A DNA stretch of 64,000 bases from an uncultured Lachnospiraceae bacterium. Lineage in GTDB: Bacteria > Bacillota > Clostridia > Lachnospirales > Lachnospiraceae. Of this stretch, positions 27,563 through 36,500 are shown in pieces. The notes beneath the pieces are model-generated. The model saw only the letters and a program-made list of their open reading frames with translations, was not told the DNA's origin and did no database searches. Position numbers and translations under genes: made by a program. Location: positions 62,001 to 126,000 of the forward strand of contig CAJUGJ010000003.1 in the NCBI GenBank assembly GCA_910586015.1. The letters are read 5' to 3'. Position 1 is the stretch's first letter. Each line of letters starts with the position of its first letter.

Positions 27563-29074
27563 ATGGAACAAATAAAACAGATCAATCTAAATTATATATT
27601 TTTATGGATAGTTATAGGATTAGTTCTTTCTATACTCTATACTATTTTAGACCTGCCATTTTCTCTCTATACATTTTTTTGTATTGTTTTTGCAGCTATC
27701 ATATTTAGACAGGAACAAAAAATTCGAAAGATAACTAAGAATGGAGGGAAAGAATGTAATGAATTGATGGAATTTTTAGCAGAACTTAGACATTGGTACT
27801 ATGTATATTCTGATGTAGAAGAAGCAGTACAGACAGCTATAGATACTTTAGAAGAAACAAGTATTATTAGAAAATTAAAAGAATTATTTCAAGCACTGAT
27901 ACAAAAAGAGGATAAACCATTTCTGACTCAAAATCGTATACTTTATCTTATATATATAAACTGTAAGATTACAATGGAATATGGAGATTGTTTAGAACAA
28001 GGAAAATCAGTATTTGTAAAAAATCTTGGAGAATTACAGGAAGAACTTCAAGTACAAAAGAAACATTTTATGCTTCGACGTCATGCCTATCTAGGAATTA
28101 TTCCAGTAGCAGTTATTCCGATCTATACATTACCTCTGATTCGTAAGTGGTGCTGCGAAAATCTCCCCGAGTTAGAGCAGCTTTATGATGGAAGATATGG
28201 TATTTTAGCAGTCTTTGGACTCGGATTTTTGTCCTGTTTTATCTATATCATACTCTGTTTTTTTCGATATCCAGAAGGATTGTCTGTCATGCGTCATCCA
28301 ACTGCAGAAAGGTTGGTTCAATTAGAACAATGGACAAAATGGTTAGATATTTATAAGGAAAAATATAAAGAAGAGATGAAGTTATTAAAAAAAAAGTTAG
28401 CGTCAGCAGGAGATTTATTTGAATTAAATATCTATCTTACATTACAAATAATTTATGCGATATTTGGTGCTGTCATGATAATAATGATATGGATTTTAGT
28501 AGGTGGTTTTTTTGGAATATGGCTTACAGCCGCTTTATTAGCAACATCTATTGGGATTCGAATTCCGAAAGTGCTGTTAGGGATACAAGAATTTTTATAC
28601 AAAAAAAACAGAGAACAAGAAGCAGCACAATTTCAGGGAATTGCTGGAATGATGATGGGAATGTCAAGAGTTTCTGTCTATGAATTATTAGAGGCAATGG
28701 AGGAAACAGCTATTTGTTATAAAGCACTATTACGCCGCTGTTTACTTGCTCTGCCATATGATGAAGTAGAAGCATTAAAACAGGCAGCAAAAGAAGCAGA
28801 AGAATGTAAATGTATGAAACGTTTGTTAGAAAATCTGATGATGTGTGATAAATTAGGACCTATACTTGCATTAGAAGAAGCTTCAAAGGAACGAAAATTT
28901 TATATAGAACTATTTATAGAAGAAGAAAAACAAAAGTTAGAAGATCAGGCGGCGATTGCTGGACTAATCGCTTTTATTCCATTTTCAGCCGTTGTGGTAT
29001 TTTATCTAATTGTCCCATTTGTCTATGAAAGTCTAAAAGAGCTAGGTGAAATTTCATCAGAATTTTATACTTAA
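27563..29074 (+). CDS. TadB/TadC-like type II secretion F membrane protein
   Basis: A polytopic inner-membrane protein of about 503 residues. Membrane segments lie near residues 9-50 (two), 175-195, 210-230, 295-340 (two) and 470-495, with cytoplasmic helical domains between them, the layout of T2SSF platform proteins. It would form the membrane platform driven by the CpaF-like ATPase. The start ATG at 27563 has GGAGG 6 bases upstream; the in-frame TTG at 27557 overlaps that site. Confidence 0.75.
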   Translation: MEQIKQINLNYIFLWIVIGLVLSILYTILDLPFSLYTFFCIVFAAIIFRQEQKIRKITKNGGKECNELMEFLAELRHWYYVYSDVEEAVQTAIDTLEETSIIRKLKELFQALIQKEDKPFLTQNRILYLIYINCKITMEYGDCLEQGKSVFVKNLGELQEELQVQKKHFMLRRHAYLGIIPVAVIPIYTLPLIRKWCCENLPELEQLYDGRYGILAVFGLGFLSCFIYIILCFFRYPEGLSVMRHPTAERLVQLEQWTKWLDIYKEKYKEEMKLLKKKLASAGDLFELNIYLTLQIIYAIFGAVMIIMIWILVGGFFGIWLTAALLATSIGIRIPKVLLGIQEFLYKKNREQEAAQFQGIAGMMMGMSRVSVYELLEAMEETAICYKALLRRCLLALPYDEVEALKQAAKEAEECKCMKRLLENLMMCDKLGPILALEEASKERKFYIELFIEEEKQKLEDQAAIAGLIAFIPFSAVVVFYLIVPFVYESLKELGEISSEFYT

Positions 29075-29130
29075 TATTGTATAAAGAATAAAACCCAAAA
29101 TATAAAAGTTGTACAGAGATGAGGAAAGAT

Positions 29131-29562
29131 ATGGATAACGCATTGAAAGGATTAGTACTAGCGGCTGGAGTTGTGTTGACTTGTATGATTCTTGGGCTTG
29201 GATTTTATATTGCAAGAGAAGCGAAAGCGACAGCATCTGTTTCTGCAAATCGACTTACACAATATAGAGCACAGCTAGAAGAAGGTAGTTTATTAAATTA
29301 TGATGGTCTTACAGTCAGTGGAAATGAAGTAGTAAATTTGACAAAACGTTTGGTTGGAAGCTATAGCGAAGGAAAGGAAGCGCCAATTATAGTAACAATA
29401 CGAATGAAAAAAAGTTCATGGATCTATAAAAATCGTACTAATACATCAAAACTTCGAGATAGCACTTCGGATCGGTATATTCCCCCTCAGTCAGAGTTTG
29501 TCGTTCATATTAGACAAGACGATAATGATGTAATTACTTCTATTACATTAGAAGAAAACTAA
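29131..29562 (+). CDS. Pilin-like small membrane protein, paralogue 1
   Basis: 143 residues beginning MDNALKGLVLAAGVVLTC with one N-terminal membrane segment, then an extracytoplasmic domain with YDGLTVSGNEVVNL. The next gene codes for a clear paralogue with the same start and the same YDG-TVSG-EV motif. The position in a Tad locus and the single N-terminal hydrophobic helix suggest a pilin-like or pseudopilin component, but I do not recognise the family. The ATG at 29131 (GAGGAAAG upstream) is preferred over 29119 because it matches the start of the paralogue. Confidence 0.7.
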   Translation: MDNALKGLVLAAGVVLTCMILGLGFYIAREAKATASVSANRLTQYRAQLEEGSLLNYDGLTVSGNEVVNLTKRLVGSYSEGKEAPIIVTIRMKKSSWIYKNRTNTSKLRDSTSDRYIPPQSEFVVHIRQDDNDVITSITLEEN

Positions 29563-29599
29563 AAATTTACAGCGTATAGACGCAGAAAGAGAGAAGAAT

Positions 29600-30040
29600 A
29601 TGGATAATTCATTAAAAGGATTGATTTTAGCAGCAGGTGTTATTATTACATGTTTGGTTGTAGGACTTGGATTTTATATTTCCAGAGAGGCAAAGAATAC
29701 AAGTAGTAATGGAATCAGCCAAATTACGAGTATGAACAGCGAATATCAAGACGTCAATAAGACAATGTATGATGGCGTTACTGTTTCTGGAAGAGAGGTT
29801 CTTAAAGTTATTGAAAAATATGGAACAGAATTATCAAAAGGAGATTTTACAATTATAGTATATACAGGAAAAAAAGGTGTAGAAAGAGGAGGAGTTATAT
29901 TTAATACACAAAATTATTCCACTAATGAAGCAAGAAAAGTAAAAAGTGAAAGTTATATCAATCCAGATGGTAGTTTTTTAGGAGAATTATCACAAGATGA
30001 AAATGGTGCATATTCAAAACTTTCTTTTGCTCAACAATAA
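29600..30040 (+). CDS. Pilin-like small membrane protein, paralogue 2
   Basis: 146 residues; starts MDNSLKGLILAAGVIITC, nearly identical in pattern to the preceding gene, with a single membrane helix ending FYISREAK and the shared YDGVTVSGREVLKVI motif. A tandem duplication is evident. It is probably exported or membrane-anchored with the C-terminal domain outside the cell. The ribosome-binding site is AGAGAGAAG. Confidence 0.7.
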   Translation: MDNSLKGLILAAGVIITCLVVGLGFYISREAKNTSSNGISQITSMNSEYQDVNKTMYDGVTVSGREVLKVIEKYGTELSKGDFTIIVYTGKKGVERGGVIFNTQNYSTNEARKVKSESYINPDGSFLGELSQDENGAYSKLSFAQQ

Positions 30041-30046
30041 ATATAG

Positions 30047-30196
30047 ATGGAAAAGGTAAGAGAATTTTTATTTCAGGCATTTGCAGTATTACTTTTTTTA
30101 TTAGCACTTTCTTTGCTACTCTATCAAACAGATGAGTTGACACAACTATTAGAAGAAATAATGTTACAACTTCAATATAAAATTATTTTTTCTTAA
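30047..30196 (+). CDS. 49-residue single-pass membrane protein in the Tad locus
   Basis: This short gene begins at ATG 30047, 6 bases after the stop of the previous gene, and encodes MEKVREFLFQ followed by a strongly hydrophobic helix (AFAVLLFLLALSLLLY) and a short polar tail ending KIIFS. Size, position in the operon and the clear positive-in N-terminus support a real gene, but the ribosome-binding site is weak. It may be a TadE/Flp-like minor component. Function unknown. Confidence 0.5.
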   Translation: MEKVREFLFQAFAVLLFLLALSLLLYQTDELTQLLEEIMLQLQYKIIFS

Positions 30197-30232
30197 AATT
30201 AGTATAATAAGTTTAGGAGGAAGTATAAAGAA

Positions 30233-30634
30233 ATGGAGTTATTCGGAAGAATATCACTTATTTTATTTGTAATCTATGTCGGTATTCTTCTTCCAGTACA
30301 ACGACAGTTACAAATACAAAACAAAAGAGCAGAAAGAGCAGCAATAGATAAGCTTTATTTATGGGCAGAAAAAATTGAAACGACAGGAAAAATAGAATAT
30401 TTAGATTATCTTGCAGTAAATGATCTATTTTTTCTTACTGATAGGAAAGAGAAAATGGAGCTTAGATTGGCTTTTCCAACAGATTGGTTAGAAAAAGACT
30501 TAGAACAACATCTTATTATAGAAACTCTACAGCCAGAAGAGATAAAACTTGGATGGAAGAGAGAAAAAAATTTTTGGTTTACAATAAAAATGGGACATAC
30601 ATCTATTGGAGGAGAGACAGTAGGAAATGAATAG
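30233..30634 (+). CDS. Pseudopilin-like membrane protein
   Basis: 133 residues with one N-terminal membrane helix (RISLILFVIYVGILL) directly followed by a basic amphipathic stretch and a small extracytoplasmic domain. The layout is that of TadE/F-type pseudopilins. The ribosome-binding site TAGGAGGAAG is good. It overlaps the next gene by 8 bases. I do not recognise a named family. Confidence 0.65.
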   Translation: MELFGRISLILFVIYVGILLPVQRQLQIQNKRAERAAIDKLYLWAEKIETTGKIEYLDYLAVNDLFFLTDRKEKMELRLAFPTDWLEKDLEQHLIIETLQPEEIKLGWKREKNFWFTIKMGHTSIGGETVGNE

Positions 30635-31082
30635 TTTCCAAAAGATTATAGATTTGTTTATAACAATTATTACTTTGTTTTTAATTCCTATTCTTTATAG
30701 TAACTTAATGCTACAGGATATAAAAGAGATTACAAACAGAGAGTATGTAAGAAATTTTGTTTCTCTTGTTCAAGCACAAGGGATGCTTACAAAAAAGACA
30801 TATGAAGAATTAGAAACAAAGCTCTTTGATTCTAAAGCACAAGGAGAAGTTTCTATTATAATTGAAAGAAATGTCGTAGCTTTAGGAAAAGAAAATCAGA
30901 TAGAACAGTATCGAGAAGAAATCGTTTCACAGGAAGTTTTAACTTTACTAGAGCGATATGGAATGATTCGAATGCAAAAGGGAGATTGTATTAAGGTAAT
31001 AGTAAATTTAAAAGAAAGTGATTGTTTGGTTACAGCAGCAGGATATATTAGAAATGAAAATTGGAGAATGGTTCAGGAATGA
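30627..31082 (+). CDS. TadE-like membrane protein
   Basis: 151 residues. An N-terminal membrane helix (IIDLFITIITLFLIPILY) is followed by a domain with VRNFVSLVQAQGMLTKKTYEEL and a C-terminal KVIVNLKESD segment. It starts inside the end of the previous gene, which indicates translational coupling. The single-helix plus small domain layout fits minor pilin components of Tad loci. Confidence 0.6.
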   Translation: MNSFQKIIDLFITIITLFLIPILYSNLMLQDIKEITNREYVRNFVSLVQAQGMLTKKTYEELETKLFDSKAQGEVSIIIERNVVALGKENQIEQYREEIVSQEVLTLLERYGMIRMQKGDCIKVIVNLKESDCLVTAAGYIRNENWRMVQE

Positions 31083-31120
31083 AATTGTTATAAAACTTCA
31101 TTCTGGAAAAGAGGTTAAAA

Positions 31121-31963
31121 ATGAAATTATACCATATATCGCTGCTCTTTTTAATAATATGTATTCCTGTCTTTATAATTTTAGAGTTTAAAATAGAAGA
31201 ATTACAAGAAACTGCTTTAGAAAGGGCTGAATTAGAAGAAAAATTACAACATGCTGTTGATAATGGAATTTTTTCTTTGACTAATAATAAAGAAGGACTT
31301 TTTGGAATAGATAAAGATATAGCAATAGAACATTTTTTTTTAACATTATATGCCTCTTTTGGGGTATTAGAGGATAGTAAAAAACAAGAAATGTTACAAA
31401 TGTATGTTCCAGTAATTGCAGTTATAGTTCCAGAAGGATTTTATTTTTCTATCTGTTCCTTTCATAAAAATCAAAAACAAAAAGAAGTAGTACGAATATG
31501 GAGTGAATTATATCCCTATCCAATCTATAAAGAACAAAAACAAATAGAACAATTTGTTACATTATTAGAAAAAACAGTTTCTGAACATAATCAAATTGCA
31601 AAACAACTTGGTTTTACATATCAATTTTATCTACCACAATTAGATACTTCACAATGGCAGCGAGCGATTACAGGACCAGCTATACTTGTGTTATTTCAAG
31701 GATATCCTCTTTCATGCGGAGAAGTTTATAATCGTATTAGTATTGCAGGAGCACAATTATATCATAAGAAAGAATTTATTGTGATACAAGAAGGTGATAG
31801 ACGAACATTTCATTTATCTGGATGTAAAAAATTAAAAGATAATACAGGAGAAGAAATGCAGTTACAATGGATGTGTTATGAAATAAAGGAATGTGCAGAA
31901 CTTCAAGCAATAGCCTGTAAAAAATGTCTTCCAGAATTTGTTGTGCCAATATTAGAAGAATAA
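31121..31963 (+). CDS. Membrane-anchored protein with C-terminal His/Cys motif, Tad locus
   Basis: 280 residues. The N-terminal membrane helix (ISLLFLIICIPVFIIL) is followed by a coiled-coil stretch and a long extracytoplasmic domain. The C-terminus carries RTFHLSGCKKL and then ACKKCLPE, a H-x3-C ... C-x2-C arrangement resembling the small zinc-binding tail found on many secreted Firmicutes proteins. The structural role in the Tad machine is unknown. It is followed by a purine-rich 211-base gap. Confidence 0.65.
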   Translation: MKLYHISLLFLIICIPVFIILEFKIEELQETALERAELEEKLQHAVDNGIFSLTNNKEGLFGIDKDIAIEHFFLTLYASFGVLEDSKKQEMLQMYVPVIAVIVPEGFYFSICSFHKNQKQKEVVRIWSELYPYPIYKEQKQIEQFVTLLEKTVSEHNQIAKQLGFTYQFYLPQLDTSQWQRAITGPAILVLFQGYPLSCGEVYNRISIAGAQLYHKKEFIVIQEGDRRTFHLSGCKKLKDNTGEEMQLQWMCYEIKECAELQAIACKKCLPEFVVPILEE

Positions 31964-32108
31964 TGTTGATTAAAATTTAAAGAACAAAAAACAAATCAAA
32001 GATAAAGAAACAGAACAGAAACAAAAAGCCAATCAGAAGAGATAAAAACAGATAGAGAAAGGATAAAATCAATACAAAGACAAATCATTAAGATAAAGAC
32101 TATATATT

Positions 32109-32144
32109 CAGAAGTAAATTTTACAAAAATATGTTTTACTTCTG
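32109..32144 (+). repeat. Inverted repeat in the gap before the SLH gene
   Basis: A perfect 10-bp inverted repeat (32109-32118 with 32135-32144, CAGAAGTAAA/TTTACTTCTG) lies 31 bases before the SLH-gene start. No T-tract follows, so it is not a simple terminator; it could be a processing hairpin or an operator. The rest of the 31964-32174 gap is strikingly purine-rich on the plus strand (mostly A and G), with no ORF. Confidence 0.55.
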
Positions 32145-32174
32145 GTATAACCAAGATTAAGAAGGGAGAAGCTT

Positions 32175-33485
32175 TTGAACAACATAAAGCAACATTTCAG
32201 CCATTTTTTAATTTTATTAATTCTTTTTATAAGTATGATTATAGGCAGTAATAAAGGGGTCATACTAAGAGCAGCAGATATAATTTCCCGTGAAGAATTT
32301 CTTGAAATGATTATTGAAGCACTTGGAATACAAGTAGATCTAAAAAGTGAACATCCATATTATATGGCAGCACTGAAACAAAAAATTATAACAAAAGAAA
32401 CATTTGGAGAAAATTATCAAAAGCCTCTATCAAAAAGCGACGCCGCTGTAGTTCTTGTACGTGCAGATGAATATTTATATGGAAAAACAGTAACAGATAA
32501 GCAAATAGAACAAATTATTAACTTTCGTATTTCAGATATAGATAAAGTAAGTAAAGCAAGAAGATCTTATATTGCTAGATGTTATCAACTTGGATATTTG
32601 ATTGGACATTCAGATGGTACTTATATGAAAACAAGAACATTTCAGCCATCTCAAAAGATCAGTATGTCAACAGCTAAATTATTGGTAGAACGTTTACTCG
32701 ATATTTCAAAAAGAGAGCGTATGTCAGAAGACGGGCAATTAATTCGGACTACGAATCTTCCGAGATATGCAAATAAATATGAATACATACTAGAAAGTTT
32801 TCCAAATGAGTATTATGACTGGGATTTTTATTTTATGGGATTAGAAAATCATGAAGGAGAAAAAGCATATCTTACAGAAAATTTTAAGGAGTTTGTAGAG
32901 TGGTGTTATCCCAAAAATATAAAACAATATTCTAGCAGTACCAAAAGAAATTACTTTAATATTGATAAAAATGAAATAGTATATGATAAAGAATTATATG
33001 AAAATTGTAAAGAACAATGGGTTAAAAACGTAGAAAGGTATCTGCAATTAGCCTTTAATGTAGATTATCGTACCTTGAAAACAGATAAAAAGTGGTTTGA
33101 AGAAATGGAACGTGTTGTGATACCTGATAAAACCTATATAAAAAAATTGAATAAATATATTGATGCAGCAATAAAGAATAAAACAATAATAGAGTGTGAT
33201 AAAGTGGCAGCAGATGTATCAGGTATTTATTATTATATGGGACAATATGTTGTAAGATGTTATGTTCATTATCGCATTAATTCAGCACTTTCGATTGAAC
33301 GATCCGAAGATTTTATTTCACCTATTTTATATGGCGGACATTTAGGAACAGCAATTTTAGAGAATTATAAAGAAGGAGAATGGAGAGATGGATATTTTGA
33401 TGTAGAGGTATCAAAGTTTGCAGAAAACTTAGGAGTTGAATATTGTAATTTTTTTGATTTACTTTATGTATGTACAGAAGAGTAA
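32175..33485 (+). CDS. Exported protein with SLH-like domain
   Basis: 436 residues. A signal-peptide-like N-terminus (FLILLILFISMIIGS) is followed by S-layer-homology-like repeats (for example RSYIARCYQLGYLIGHSDG and FQPSQKISMSTAKLLVERL, about residues 115-175) and then a C-terminal domain of unknown type. SLH domains bind secondary cell-wall polymers, so it may fix the pilus machinery or its product at the wall. The start is TTG behind AAGGGAGAAG. Confidence 0.7.
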   Translation: MNNIKQHFSHFLILLILFISMIIGSNKGVILRAADIISREEFLEMIIEALGIQVDLKSEHPYYMAALKQKIITKETFGENYQKPLSKSDAAVVLVRADEYLYGKTVTDKQIEQIINFRISDIDKVSKARRSYIARCYQLGYLIGHSDGTYMKTRTFQPSQKISMSTAKLLVERLLDISKRERMSEDGQLIRTTNLPRYANKYEYILESFPNEYYDWDFYFMGLENHEGEKAYLTENFKEFVEWCYPKNIKQYSSSTKRNYFNIDKNEIVYDKELYENCKEQWVKNVERYLQLAFNVDYRTLKTDKKWFEEMERVVIPDKTYIKKLNKYIDAAIKNKTIIECDKVAADVSGIYYYMGQYVVRCYVHYRINSALSIERSEDFISPILYGGHLGTAILENYKEGEWRDGYFDVEVSKFAENLGVEYCNFFDLLYVCTEE

Positions 33486-33500
33486 AGATAGCAGGTGATC

Positions 33501-36500
33501 GTGAATTATAAAATGATAAAAAAAATAATATTATTTATACAATTAACTATATTAGTAATCAGTGTAATACAACCCATTTGTCTATTTGCACAGTCCGAAG
33601 AATCAGGGTATGAGGTTATTGTTGATTCTAAGGGAAATGAAGTGATTCAATTAGCGTTAAATGCAGATGCAGGTATTATTAGGATTAAGGGAACTCATAA
33701 TTATAGTGGTTCAAAGATAGCATATCTCACTGTAGGCTATACATTAGCCTTAAACAAAAATATTGCCAATAGTAAAAACAGTATTCAAAGAAATGGAACC
33801 AAAAATAAAGATTTTATTGAAGTAGAAAGAGAAGATTCAGGAATTGATGATAAAATATCGAACAATACTGTTACATCTTATTATCAGATTACTATTGATA
33901 ATAACTTTATTCAAAATATGTTTTCTGTGTGGAAAAATACAAATGGAAAAAATTCAGAAGACAAAGTTGGATCAAAGTCATGGTATGAATATAGACAGGA
34001 TTTAAAAAATGGTATTAAAGTATATATGTCTTATATCTTTGCTGTAATTCATAGAGATTCTGCTGGTAAAATTCTAAGTCAAAGTGGTTGGTTTTCAAAT
34101 ACAACAGGAGCGAAAGGAACATTATATTATACATATAAGGCAATTCGGGATGCCGTAGATTGGTCAGATCGCACTAAATATGAGATCTTACCAGAATATT
34201 ATGATTTGTCTTTTACTATTAAGTTAAATACTTATACACCAAAAATTGAATTTGTGGATACACAGGGAAACTTATTAGTTGCAAGTGAGGAGATTTATGC
34301 AAAGTATCCGGGAAAGGGGGAAGGATATTGTCTATATGGTGGAAGTTTTATTTATTACCTACCAAAAGACGCTCAAAATATTATAATTGATGGGAAAAAG
34401 TATTTTGCTACAAAAGAGGCAAGATATTATCATGGAAGTAAAATGGATGAATCAAAATTAGCATTAAATATAAAGGGGGATCTTACAGGACATTTGCCTT
34501 ATTACAGATATGCTGCAAAACATGATTTTAATGATGATGCCTTACTTCAAATTGTATTTGTTCCTGAAGATACCCCTATAGAAGTAACAGCTATTGATAT
34601 AGATTCTAAAAAAGTTATTGAAAAGATTCCATGCGAAAAAGTTTATAAAGAGTTAGAAACAGAGGTATTATTAGAAGATTTGCCAGAACAGATATATGAC
34701 AATTTAGGGCAGGAATATCAATTAATATGGGAAGATGCGTCAAATAATAATCCAACTTGGACTATGAGTTATTATCGAAAGGGAAGTAATCCACAATATT
34801 ATACTCCAAATAATAAATATGGAATAGGAGTAAAAAGACAGATGGCAGTGTATATTATAAATTCTTCCTTTGATCGTACAAAACCAATTAAAATGACAGC
34901 ATATTATAAAAAGACGAAAGAAGAAATAAAACAAGAGGAAGATAAAAATACAATAGAAGTCAACTATACGGATCCTAAAATAGATGTTTATATAGGAGCA
35001 GACAAAAGAAGAGAAGAAAAGTTTGATATTTCTTTAGGAATTCCTGCTTCAGAAGGATTATATACTTGGATTAAGGCAAAAGAGTATCTTTTAAAGGCAG
35101 TATTCGTTCAGGTAAAAGGTAAAAAGGAGATCCCAGTAACAGTGAAACGAACATATAGATTAAATTGGCAGGAAGCTGCACCAACACCTCTGCCAGATGA
35201 AGAAGATTCTATACAAAAACCTCCTATTTATCATTCAGAAACAGTTGTAGTCAATAAAACAATAACTTTAACAAGAGAATATAGTTTTACCTATATTGAT
35301 AAAATTGCTTATTATAAAATACATTCTGGAATTGTAGAAAATGCAGTGTTCTCAGATGATATAGTAACATTGATTCCGAAAAACTATACACTGCCTTCTA
35401 TAGATTATCAGTCTTTGGGCAATAGCTTAGATGCTCATATTATACTTCCAAATGAAGTAAAAAATGGTTCTTTAGATCTTGGAGTAAAAGTGTTAGATGG
35501 AGGATACTCAGGTCGACCAAGTATTACAGAAAGTGAATCTGTATTAAAAAGTCTGGCAGATTCTAAAGTTGGAGAGTTGAAATGCAGAAATGATTCTTTG
35601 ACTTTTGATGGAAAAACAGTTTTAGATGCCACTTTAAAAGAAAAAGAAGCACCTGAACCAATCATTTCTGCGCTTACAAAGCCAGAAATGATTACAGAGG
35701 ATGTTTTATTTCAGGAAAATTTGATTATACCAAAAGAAACAAAAAATCAATCCTATCCTACTACAGCAACACTTCGATATACTCCTATAGTTACTTTTGG
35801 AGATGAACAAATTTCTGAGATTTATGAAATAAAAGAATTAAAGCCTGTCATTGTTCATACTCCTGTCTATTGTAAGGGAGTAATAGAAGCAGATAATGAA
35901 CCATATGTTCAACTTTTAAGCCCAGAACTTTCTTCAACTGCATTAGTGTTAGACGAAAATTCCCTTTTAAATGACTTTTGGGTATCTATTAGTAATAGTG
36001 GATTTCATTCTGACTATTTAGGTTATCAAACGAGAGATTACAAAAAATATGTAGCTTTGGATTCGGAGGGAAACAGACAAAATCAGGTTAGATTTCCATT
36101 TGATATCGTTTTAGATATTGGAAATGATTTTGAGCAAAACAACGATCAAATATTATCTGCAGGAACATGGTTTACTTTAGGTGATAAACGACAAAGGATG
36201 TATCTTCCGATGTATATAAAAGAAGGAAATTACACATGTGAATTTCGTTCTCTGGCTAGTAATACTGGCAGTCAGATAGAAGCTACAGAGGAAAATAAAA
36301 ATACACAAAGAAAAAATTATGTAGCTACTGATTTTAAAACATTTCAAGTTTCAGGAAGATTATATGGATTAAACCTTTATGATATTGATGATATTCCACG
36401 TTGGTCAGATATTTTCCGCGATTTAAAAACTTCTGTATTAAAAAGAAATTTAGAGCTTTCTTCTGGAGTTACAGATGAACAACATTTTAAACCAGAAAGT

